Origin: Pimelobacter simplex
GTDB lineage: Bacteria > Actinomycetota > Actinomycetes > Propionibacteriales > Nocardioidaceae
Length of the DNA stretch: 64,000 bases
Assembly: GCF_024662235.1 (NCBI RefSeq)
Contig: NZ_CP096276.1
Span: 4,216,001-4,280,000, forward strand
Reading direction: 5' to 3'
Positions 17,712 to 24,804 of this stretch are shown one piece after another; the first letter of the stretch is position 1, and each line of letters opens with the position of its first letter. The position numbers were made by a program, and so were the translations under genes. The notes beneath the pieces are model-generated. The model did not search any database. It was not told the origin of the DNA and saw only the letters and a program-made list of their open reading frames with translations.

Positions 17712-19085
17712 CTAGGAAAGGTTGACGCCATAGACCCGTCCGCGGGCGTCGATCCAGAGCTCGACCTGCCAGCCCTCGCACCGGGCGCCGCGCGGGAAGA
17801 GGCGCACGATGTCGCCGGTCGCGGCGGCGTACGACGACGGCAGGGGGCCGCTGGTCCCGCAGGCCGCCCGGCCGGCGGCCACCGCCACGTCCCCGGTGAA
17901 GTGCAGGATCGTGGCGATCGGGTCGATGCCGCAGTCGGGGAAGCCCAGGCCCGAGCAGCCGGCCCAGGAGCCGCGCTCGTCCGGGCGGTCGTTCCACCGC
18001 GGGGCGCCGAAGTGGTCCCCGCCGCCGAGCATGTTGCGGACCCGGTCCGCGAACGCCGGCGCCGGCCCGGTGCCGCGCGCCCAGGCGACGAACCGGTCCG
18101 CGGCGGCCTCGCGCACCCGGTCGGGCCGGGGCGCGGCCTGCGCCTGCGGGGGCAGCACCGTCATCGCGATCGCGGTGATCCGGCCCTCGCCGTCGGTGGT
18201 CCACCACACCGCCTCGACCGGGCAGAGGTCGGTGCCGGCCGCCCGGTCGACGGTGACGAACCCGCGCATCTCGTCGGGCGCGCAGCCGGGGCGGCCGTGC
18301 CCGACCCGCACGGCGGGAAGCCGGGCGCCGGCGCCGAGGTCCGCCGGGGTCCGGGTGCTGAGCTCGCGCAGCAGCGCCGGAGCCGCGTGACAGGTGCCGC
18401 CGCCGCCTTCGCACAGGGTCCAGGCCGGCGCCTGCGGGTCGCGCAGGTCGGCGCCATCGACCTCGACGGCCGGCCCGCCGATCACCGAGAGCTCGACCCG
18501 GGAGGCCAGGCGCGGCAGGTCCCCCCAGCCGCGGGCGAACCGCAGCAGCTCCAGCGCGCGGCGGCTGTCCGGCTCCCCCACGCAGTCGACCACGTTGATC
18601 GGCACCGTCACCTGGAGCCGGACCTCGGCGCCCGCCGCGACCGGCTGCCCGGGCCCCGGGTTGGTCCGGGTGACGACACCCACCGGCCAGCAGCCCTCGC
18701 GGCGCTCGCTCACCCGTACCTTCAGGCCCCGGCCCTCGAGCTCGGCGACGGCCGGGTCCACCTCGGCGCCGAGCAGGGGCGGCATCCGGTCGTCGTCGTA
18801 CCGGTGCTCGCGCTCGACCGGCCGCCCGTCCGGTCCGGCCGGCTGCGGCCGGTCGTCGCCCGCGCGACCGACCAGCACGACCAGGCCCACGATGAGGACG
18901 ACTGCCGCGACCGCCGCGACCGCCGCGGCCGCCCCGGCGAGCAGGCCGAGGCCGCGGCGGTGCGGGTGGGGCCGGGACTGGGGCTGGGGCTGCGGGTCGG
19001 CAGGAGCGGCGGGGTCGACGTCGATCGTCGCGGCCGCTCGGGCCAGCAGCACCCGGGCCCGCTCCTCGCTCAGCTCATCGGACAT
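17712..19085 (-). CDS. Membrane protein with PASTA domain, probable partner (anti-sigma role) of ECF sigma factor
   Basis: 457 residues. The N-terminal cytoplasmic helix (DELSEERARVLLARAAATIDVDP) looks like a small sigma-binding segment. Pro/Gln/His-rich DNA-coded linker, then one membrane span at about 44-73. The outside part begins with a PASTA-like unit (MPPLLGAEVDPAVAELEGRGLKVRV...GVVTRTNPGPGQPVAAGAEVRLQVTVP) and ends in a Cys-containing ~270-residue domain of unknown fold. The start overlaps the sigma gene by 11 bp, so the two are co-translated. PASTA domains can bind peptidoglycan or beta-lactams, so an envelope-stress sensing role is inferred. I do not see a ZAS anti-sigma motif. Confidence 0.75.
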   Translation of the reverse strand: MSDELSEERARVLLARAAATIDVDPAAPADPQPQPQSRPHPHRRGLGLLAGAAAAVAAVAAVVLIVGLVVLVGRAGDDRPQPAGPDGRPVEREHRYDDDRMPPLLGAEVDPAVAELEGRGLKVRVSERREGCWPVGVVTRTNPGPGQPVAAGAEVRLQVTVPINVVDCVGEPDSRRALELLRFARGWGDLPRLASRVELSVIGGPAVEVDGADLRDPQAPAWTLCEGGGGTCHAAPALLRELSTRTPADLGAGARLPAVRVGHGRPGCAPDEMRGFVTVDRAAGTDLCPVEAVWWTTDGEGRITAIAMTVLPPQAQAAPRPDRVREAAADRFVAWARGTGPAPAFADRVRNMLGGGDHFGAPRWNDRPDERGSWAGCSGLGFPDCGIDPIATILHFTGDVAVAAGRAACGTSGPLPSSYAAATGDIVRLFPRGARCEGWQVELWIDARGRVYGVNLS

Positions 19086-19548
19086 CGGGGGCCTCCACGA
19101 GGGGCGCGAGCGCGGCGAGCGCGCGGGAGGTACGGGACTTCACGGTGCCCGGCGCGACCCCCAGCGCCGCCGCCGTGTCCCGCTCGGAAAGGTCCGCCCA
19201 GAAGCGCAGCACCAGCACCTCGCGGTGCTCGGGCGACAACGCCGCCAGCGCCCGTCGTACGGCGATCCCCTCGGCCCACGCCAGGTCCTCGGCCGGGCCG
19301 TCGGGCAGGGTCGCCGTCGGGAGCTCACCGTTCCAGCGGCGCTGCCGGGCGTCGTGCAGCGTGGTGACGAGGACGCGGTGCACGTAGGCGTCGGGCCGGT
19401 CCGCCGCCGTCACCCGCCGCCACGAGCGGAAGCACTTGAGGAGCGCGCTCTGGACGATGTCCTCCGCATCGGCCGCCGGGCAGCCGAGCAGCACGGCGGT
19501 CCGCACCAGCCGCGGGCGGCGGTCGGCGACGTACGCAGTGAAGTCCAT
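19075..19548 (-). CDS. SigE-family ECF RNA polymerase sigma factor
   Basis: 157 residues, short as usual for this family. Region 2 begins FTAYVADRRPRLVRTAVLLGCPAADAEDIVQSALLKCFRSW; region 4 is ALAALSPEHREVLVLRFWADLSERDTAAALGVAPGTVKSRTSRALAAL with a clear HTH. It redirects RNA polymerase to a small promoter set. The next gene encodes a membrane PASTA protein that overlaps it, the probable sensor or anti-sigma partner. A GGTCAC-N5-GTGACC repeat sits 17 bp upstream of the ATG. Confidence 0.93.
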   Translation of the reverse strand: MDFTAYVADRRPRLVRTAVLLGCPAADAEDIVQSALLKCFRSWRRVTAADRPDAYVHRVLVTTLHDARQRRWNGELPTATLPDGPAEDLAWAEGIAVRRALAALSPEHREVLVLRFWADLSERDTAAALGVAPGTVKSRTSRALAALAPLVEAPDVR

Positions 19549-19564
19549 GCCGGGCTCCTCCTCG

Positions 19565-19581
19565 GGTCACCCAGTGTGACC
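19565..19581. promoter_or_regulatory. Inverted repeat upstream of SigE-family sigma gene
   Basis: GGTCAC-CCAGT-GTGACC is a perfect 6-5-6 inverted repeat upstream of the sigma gene start. It may be an operator; no known consensus is recognised. Confidence 0.4.
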
Positions 19582-19608
19582 GGCGAGGGGGCCCGATCGG
19601 TTCCGGGC

Positions 19609-21237
19609 TCAGCCCAGGCCGAGGATCTCCGTGGACCGCTCCCGCATCTCGATCTTGCGGATCTTGCCGGTCACCGTCATCGGGAACTCGTCGACCAGCA
19701 TCACGTAGCGCGGGATCTTGTAGTGCGCGAGCTTGCCCGTCGCGAACTCCTTGACCGCCGCGGCGTCGAGCGGGGCGGCGCCGGGGCGGACCCGGATCCA
19801 GGCGCAGAGCTCCTCGCCGTACTTCTGGTCGGGGACGCCGACCACCTGGACGTCCTCGACGTCGGGGTGGGTGTAGAGGAACTCCTCGATCTCGCGCGGG
19901 TAGATGTTCTCGCCGCCGCGGATGACCATGTCCTTGATCCGGCCCACGATGTTGGCGTAGCCGTCCTCGCGCATGACCGCGAGGTCACCGGTGTGCATCC
20001 AGCCGTCGGCGTCGATCGCCTCGGCCGTCTTGTCCGGGTCGGTCCAGTAGCCGAGCATCACGCTGTAGCCGCGGGTGCAGAACTCCCCCGGCTCCCCGCG
20101 CGGGACGGTCTCGCCCGTCACCGGGTCGACGATCTTGATCTCCACGTGCGGGGCGGCGCGCCCGATGGTCGCCGTACGCCGGTCGAGGTCGTCGTCGGCA
20201 CGGGTCTGGCAGCTGACCGGGCTGGTCTCGGTCATCCCGTAGGCGATCGACACCTCCGCCATGTGCATCTCGTTGATGCAGCGCTTCATCACCTCGACCG
20301 GGCAGATCGAGCCGGCCATGATCCCGGTGCGCAGGCTGGACAGGTCGAAGTCCGCGAAGCCCGGCGTGTTCTGCATCGCGATGAACATCGTCGGCACGCC
20401 GTAGACCCCCGTGCACTTCTCGTCCTGGACCGCCTGCAGCGTGATCGCCGGGTCGAAGCCCGGCGCCGGGATCACCATCGTCGCGCCGTGGGTGACGCAG
20501 CCGAGGTTCGCCATCACCATGCCGAAGCAGTGGTAGAAGGGCACCGGGATGCAGAGCCGGTCCTGCTCGGTGAAGCCGATCAGCTCGGTCACGAAGAAGC
20601 CGTTGTTGAGGATGTTGCGGTGGCTGAGCGTGGCGCCCTTGGGGAAGCCCGTCGTCCCACTCGTGTACTGGATGTTGATCGCGTCGTCCGGGCTCAGCGC
20701 GCGCTGCCGCTCGGCGAGCGCGTCGGCGGGGAGCCCCCGGCCGGCCTCGAGGAGGGCCTGCCAGTCGTCGCTGTCGACGTACAGCGTGCGCTCGAGGCCG
20801 GGCACCTCACCCTTGCCGGTGACCTCGTCGACCATGCCCCGGTAGTCACTGGTCTTGAAGCTCGTCGCGGCCAGCAGCAGGCGCAGACCGGACTGGTTCA
20901 CGGCGTACGCGAACTCGTGGGTGCGGTACGACGGGTTGACGTTGACCAGCACCGCCCCCGCCTTGGCCGCCGCGAACTGCACGATCGTCCACTCGGCACA
21001 GTTGGGCGCCCACATCCCGACCCGGTCGCCCTGCTCGATCCCGAGCCCCAGCAACCCCCGCGCCACCTCGTCAACGACGGCGTCGAACTCCCGCCACGTC
21101 CACCGGCGCCCGCTCGCCACCTCCACCAGCGCCTCACGGTCCGGCCACCGAGCGACCGTCCGCTCGAGGTTGGCTCCGATGGTCTCCTCGAGGAGGGGCG
21201 TGGTGGTCTCGCCCGCGGCGTACGACAGCTCGGTCAT
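19609..21237 (-). CDS. AMP-forming fatty acyl-CoA synthetase
   Basis: 542 residues. Adenylate-forming superfamily motifs: A3 [11 protein letters not shown] at 191-201, A5 [10 protein letters not shown]7/A8 [10 protein letters not shown] and [21 protein letters not shown], and the C-terminal catalytic Lys in [12 protein letters not shown]. Sequence style ([23 protein letters not shown]) fits the medium-chain or ACSF2/FadD35-like group that activates fatty acids to CoA thioesters. No membrane anchor. A CCCCC-N4-GGGGG inverted repeat lies ~35 bp upstream of the ATG, in the gap to the EtfD gene 70 bp away. Its chain-length specificity cannot be read from sequence. Confidence 0.92.
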   Translation of the reverse strand: MTELSYAAGETTTPLLEETIGANLERTVARWPDREALVEVASGRRWTWREFDAVVDEVARGLLGLGIEQGDRVGMWAPNCAEWTIVQFAAAKAGAVLVNVNPSYRTHEFAYAVNQSGLRLLLAATSFKTSDYRGMVDEVTGKGEVPGLERTLYVDSDDWQALLEAGRGLPADALAERQRALSPDDAINIQYTSGTTGFPKGATLSHRNILNNGFFVTELIGFTEQDRLCIPVPFYHCFGMVMANLGCVTHGATMVIPAPGFDPAITLQAVQDEKCTGVYGVPTMFIAMQNTPGFADFDLSSLRTGIMAGSICPVEVMKRCINEMHMAEVSIAYGMTETSPVSCQTRADDDLDRRTATIGRAAPHVEIKIVDPVTGETVPRGEPGEFCTRGYSVMLGYWTDPDKTAEAIDADGWMHTGDLAVMREDGYANIVGRIKDMVIRGGENIYPREIEEFLYTHPDVEDVQVVGVPDQKYGEELCAWIRVRPGAAPLDAAAVKEFATGKLAHYKIPRYVMLVDEFPMTVTGKIRKIEMRERSTEILGLG

Positions 21238-21273
21238 GGGTCCATGGTGACGCGCGGGTGAGCGCGGTCACAC

Positions 21274-21287
21274 CCCCCTAAAGGGGG
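21274..21287. promoter_or_regulatory. Inverted repeat CCCCC-TAAA-GGGGG between etfD-like and acyl-CoA ligase genes
   Basis: The perfect 5-4-5 inverted repeat CCCCCTAAAGGGGG lies 37 bp upstream of the ligase start and 21 bp beyond the etfD-like stop. It could be a LuxR/NarL-type operator for the ligase or a short terminator stem for the etfD-like transcript; the sequence does not decide. Confidence 0.45.
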
Positions 21288-21307
21288 TAGGGCCCTTCTG
21301 GAGCCGC

Positions 21308-22440
21308 TCAGAGGTCGAAGAGCGAGCCTGCCTCGTTGATGTCGGCGTCGGTCCGGGGCTGGTGGGTCGCACCGGAGGACGTCGGGGCCGCGGGGGCCTC
21401 GGACTCCGGCTCGGGCTCCGGCTCGGGCTCCGGCTGGGTCTCGGGCTCCGGCTGGGTCTCGGGCTCCGGCTGGGTCTCGGGCTCAGGCTCCGGCGTGGGC
21501 TCGGGCTCCGGCGTGGGCTCCGGCTCGGCAGCGACGGGCGCCGCAGCAGGAGCGGGCTCCGGAGCAGCGAGGTCGAACAGCGAACCCATCGCGTTGAGGT
21601 CCACGTCGGTCGCCGGAGCGGTCGCCGGAGCGGTCGCCGGAGCGGTCGGCGCAGGCGCGGCCTCGGCGACCGGGGCCGGCTCGGGCTCGGGCGTGGGCTC
21701 GGGCTCGGGCGTGGACTCCGGCTCAGCGGCGACGGGCGCCGCCGCCGGCGCGGGCTCCGGAGCGGCGAGGTCGAACAGCGAGCCACCGGCGTTCAGGTCG
21801 ACCGCCGGTGCCGCCGGTGCCGCCGGCTCGGCCGGGGCAGCGGGGGCCTCGGCCGCGGGGGCAGGCGCGGGCGTGGGCTCGGGCTCCGGGGTGGCGAGGT
21901 CGAACAGCGACCCACCGGAACCGAGATCCACCGACTTCGTCTCGGCCGCCGGCTCCGCAGCAGCGGGTGCCGCCGGAGCGGGGGCCGGAGTGGGTGCCGG
22001 GGTGTCGAAGAGCGAGCCGCCGTCGTCGAACAGCGAACCGGAGGCCGAGCCCGAGTCGGCCGGCTTCTCGGCAGCCGGAGCCGCCGGGGCCGGAGTCGCA
22101 GCCGGAGCCGCCGGGGCCGGGGTGTCGAACATGGAGCCCGGGTCGTCGAAGAGCGAACCGCCTGCGGCGGGCTCCGCCTTCTTCTCGGCAGCGGCCGGGG
22201 CAGCCGGGGCAGCGGCCGGGGTGTCGAACATCGAGCCCGGGTCGTCGAACAGCCCGCCGCCACCGCTACCGCCGGCAGCACCAGCGGACGCCGGAGCCGA
22301 CGGCTCAGCCGGAGCCTCCTCGACCGCCGCAGCAGCCGGAGCAGCCGCCTCAGCAGGCAGCGCCGCAGCAGGCGGCGCCGCAGCAGGAGCAGCCGCGGCC
22401 GCAGCCGGAGCCGCCGCCTTCGGCTGCAGCGGGGCACCTT
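21308..22440 (-). repeat. Coding repeat region: G-[GS]-[LM]-F-D motifs and EP/AP tandem units in EtfD-like tail
   Basis: Ten copies of GSLFD/GSMFD/GGLFD separated by Ala/Pro/Glu linkers. Two longer duplicated blocks share GSLFDLAAPEPAPAAAPVAAEPE. Within it an 18-bp unit coding for ETQPEP is repeated three times near 21427-21486, and a 12-bp unit (GTCGCCGGAGCG) three times near 21615-21650. Copy number is likely variable between strains. Confidence 0.85.
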
Positions 22441-24631
22441 CGCCCGGGAGCAGCTTGGTCGCCTGCTCCCCCTTCACCGACGCCAGCAGCATCTGCGCGA
22501 CGTCGAGGACCTCGACCTCCTCGCGGGCCTCACCGTCGGCCTGCATCTTGGTCAGGCCGTCGGAGAGCATCACGCGGCAGAACGGGCAGCCCACGGCGAC
22601 CTGGTCGGCGCCGGTGCCGACGGCCTCGGCGGTGCGGTTCAGGTTGATCCGCTCGCCGATGGTCTCCTCCATCCACATGCGGGCGCCGCCGGCGCCGCAG
22701 CAGAAGGACCGCTCGGAGTTGCGCTCCATCTCGGCGAGCTCGGCGCCCGGGAGGATCTGCAGGAGGTCGCGCGGCGGGGTGTAGACCTGGTTGTGACGGC
22801 CCAGGAAGCAGGGGTCGTGGTACGTGATCTTGCGGTCGTGCGCGCCGGCACCGGACGCCACGGGGGTCAGCTTGCCCTCGCGGACGAGACGGTTGAGCAG
22901 CTGGGTGTGGTGGATGACCTCGAGCTCGATGCCGAGGTCGCGGTACTCGTTCTTGAGCGTGTTCATGCAGTGCGGGCAGGTGGAGACGACCTTCTTGGCC
23001 TTGGCCTCGGTCAGGGTCGCGATGTTCTGCTGGGCCAGGCCCTGGAACACGAACTCGTTGCCGGCGCGGCGCGCGGAGTCGCCGGTGCACGTCTCACCAT
23101 TACCCAGTACGCCGAACGAGACGCCCGCGAGGTCGAGCAGCTCGGCGACGGCGCGGGTGGTCTTCTTCGCGCGGTCCTCGTAGGCACCGGCGCAGCCGAC
23201 CCAGAACAGCCAGTCGACGGACTCGAGGTCCTCGATCTGGTCGCCGACGACCTTGACCTCGAAGGGCAGGTCCTTGGCCCAGTCGAGGCGGACCGTGGGC
23301 GACATGTTCCACGGGTTGCCCTTGTTCTCCAGGCCCTTGAAGAGGCCGTTGAGCTCAGAGGGGAAGTTCGACTCGACGAGCACCTGGTAGCGGCGCATGT
23401 CGACGAAGTGGTCGACGTGCTCGATGTCGACGGGGCACTGCTGGACGCAGGCACCGCAGTTGGTGCAGGCCCACAGGGCGTCCTCGTCGATGACGAAGTC
23501 GCCGCCCTCGGGGTTGTAGAACCACTCGCCCGCGTCGACATCGGCCTTGCCGACGAGGGTGCGCTGCTCGGCGCCGCCGGCGACGGCGTACGCCTCCTCG
23601 CGCAGGGCCATCATCATCAGCTTGGGCGAGAGGGGCTTCTCGGTGTTCCAGGCCGGGCACTGCGACTGGCAGCGACCGCACTCGGTGCAGGTCGTGAAGT
23701 CGAGGATGTCCTTCCAGGAGAAGTCCCAGATCCCGCCGACGCCGAGGATGGCGTCCTCGTCGAGGTCGTCGACGTCGTCGAGGGTGATCGCCTTGCCGCC
23801 GGAGGTGAGCGGCTTGACCGCGCCGAGGGCCGTGCGGCCGGACTCCTCGCGCTTGAACCAGATGTTGAACCAGGCGGTGAACCGGTGCCAGGCCACACCC
23901 ATGGTCAGGTTGGTCGAGATCACGATCAGCCAGACCATCGCGGAGACGATCTTGACCATCGCGATGAAGTAGATGATGTTCTCGAGCGAGCCGATCGAGT
24001 CGTGCCCGGTCGGGTAGAGGTTGCCGAAGTACTGCGAGATCGGGAAGTGCGCGCCGGTCGCGTGCTCGGCGTGCTCGCCGCCGTGGGCCTGGGCCAGGTT
24101 GTACTCCGCGCCGCGGATGAAGAGGATCGCGGAGCTCTCGAGCAGCACCATCGCCTCGACGAAGAAGGCCTGCCACATGGTGGAGCCGAAGAAGCGGCTC
24201 TGGCGGCCCAGCTTCGAGGGCAGGTGCGTGAGGCGGTAGTAGATCAGCGGGATGATCGCGAGCGTGCCGAGCAGGCCGAGCAGCTCGGCGACCCACTCGT
24301 AGACGACCCACTTGCCGATGATCGGGATCGTCCACTCGGCGTCGAAGAGCTGGATGAACGCCGCGGCGACCGCCGTGGAGAGGAAGAGGAACGCCGCGAA
24401 GGCGAACCAGTGCAGGATGCCGACCCACGTCCACTGGAGCATCCGGGTGTGCCCGAAGGTCTCCTTGACCATGGTCAGCGTGCGCCCCACGGGGTTGCCG
24501 GTACGCCCGGGCGCCGGCTGCCCCCGCTTGATCACCCCGAGCATCGCCAGGACGGCGCGTGCCGTCAGGGCGACGGCAACGACCGAGACGGCCAGGGAGA
24601 CGACGATCGCAAGGGTCTGCATGGTGTCCAA
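21308..24631 (-). CDS. etfD: EtfD-like membrane iron-sulfur oxidoreductase with long repetitive C-terminal tail
   Basis: 1107 residues (ATG at 24631; a second ATG three codons later). About five membrane spans occur between residues 5 and 245 (respiratory cytochrome-b/NarI-like region). Two 4Fe-4S motifs follow: CTECGRCQSQC at 315-325 and CTNCGACVQQC at 389-399, each with a following Pro. Two Cys-rich CCG domains (about 440-720) contain GCAGAYEDRA, CPHCMNTLKNEY, CCGAGGARMW and CPFCRVML. This matches Mycobacterium tuberculosis Rv0338c/EtfD, which passes electrons from electron transfer flavoprotein (beta-oxidation) to the membrane quinone pool. Residues ~735-1107 are a disordered Ala/Pro/Glu tail with ten G-[GS]-[LM]-F-D motifs, the last forming the C-terminus. 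The tail is much longer than the core needs and is coded partly by perfect 18-bp and 12-bp tandem repeats. Confidence 0.85.
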   Translation of the reverse strand: MDTMQTLAIVVSLAVSVVAVALTARAVLAMLGVIKRGQPAPGRTGNPVGRTLTMVKETFGHTRMLQWTWVGILHWFAFAAFLFLSTAVAAAFIQLFDAEWTIPIIGKWVVYEWVAELLGLLGTLAIIPLIYYRLTHLPSKLGRQSRFFGSTMWQAFFVEAMVLLESSAILFIRGAEYNLAQAHGGEHAEHATGAHFPISQYFGNLYPTGHDSIGSLENIIYFIAMVKIVSAMVWLIVISTNLTMGVAWHRFTAWFNIWFKREESGRTALGAVKPLTSGGKAITLDDVDDLDEDAILGVGGIWDFSWKDILDFTTCTECGRCQSQCPAWNTEKPLSPKLMMMALREEAYAVAGGAEQRTLVGKADVDAGEWFYNPEGGDFVIDEDALWACTNCGACVQQCPVDIEHVDHFVDMRRYQVLVESNFPSELNGLFKGLENKGNPWNMSPTVRLDWAKDLPFEVKVVGDQIEDLESVDWLFWVGCAGAYEDRAKKTTRAVAELLDLAGVSFGVLGNGETCTGDSARRAGNEFVFQGLAQQNIATLTEAKAKKVVSTCPHCMNTLKNEYRDLGIELEVIHHTQLLNRLVREGKLTPVASGAGAHDRKITYHDPCFLGRHNQVYTPPRDLLQILPGAELAEMERNSERSFCCGAGGARMWMEETIGERINLNRTAEAVGTGADQVAVGCPFCRVMLSDGLTKMQADGEAREEVEVLDVAQMLLASVKGEQATKLLPGEGAPLQPKAAAPAAAAAAPAAAPPAAALPAEAAAPAAAAVEEAPAEPSAPASAGAAGGSGGGGLFDDPGSMFDTPAAAPAAPAAAEKKAEPAAGGSLFDDPGSMFDTPAPAAPAATPAPAAPAAEKPADSGSASGSLFDDGGSLFDTPAPTPAPAPAAPAAAEPAAETKSVDLGSGGSLFDLATPEPEPTPAPAPAAEAPAAPAEPAAPAAPAVDLNAGGSLFDLAAPEPAPAAAPVAAEPESTPEPEPTPEPEPAPVAEAAPAPTAPATAPATAPATDVDLNAMGSLFDLAAPEPAPAAAPVAAEPEPTPEPEPTPEPEPETQPEPETQPEPETQPEPEPEPEPESEAPAAPTSSGATHQPRTDADINEAGSLFDL

Positions 24632-24804
24632 CAGCTCCTCATCCGCAGGGAGTCAGGGGCGCGCACACAGGTGTGCGCCGGACGAGCCTAGTGCCGACGG
24701 GCGGGACGGGTCGCGATAGGCAACCCTTACCTGCACCGCCCGCAGCGGGCGCGCTTCGCCGAATCCTACCGACAGGTAACTTCGGCCGCGCCGTGATCCC
24801 CGCC
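24632..24804. other. Intergenic region upstream of etfD-like gene
   Basis: 173 bp without a gene. It contains a perfect palindrome GCGCACAC-AG-GTGTGCGC at 24661-24678, a small GCCCG-CAG-CGGGC hairpin at 24738-24750, and widely spaced TTACCTG (24727) and CAGGTAA (24773) arms. The etfD-like promoter should be here, and the hairpins may also terminate the hydrolase-like transcript coming from the other side of the gap. Confidence 0.5.

Noticed and set aside
21362..24691. A 1109-residue open frame antisense to the etfD-like gene
   Set aside because: It is the GC-rich shadow of the real gene: Arg/Gly/Leu-rich without domain logic, and the minus-strand frame has clear iron-sulfur motifs.
24716..24734. 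A possible second iron box (ATAGGCAACCCTTACCTGC)
   Set aside because: Only about 11 of 19 positions agree with the consensus and the neighbouring gene has no iron-uptake role beyond containing Fe-S clusters.
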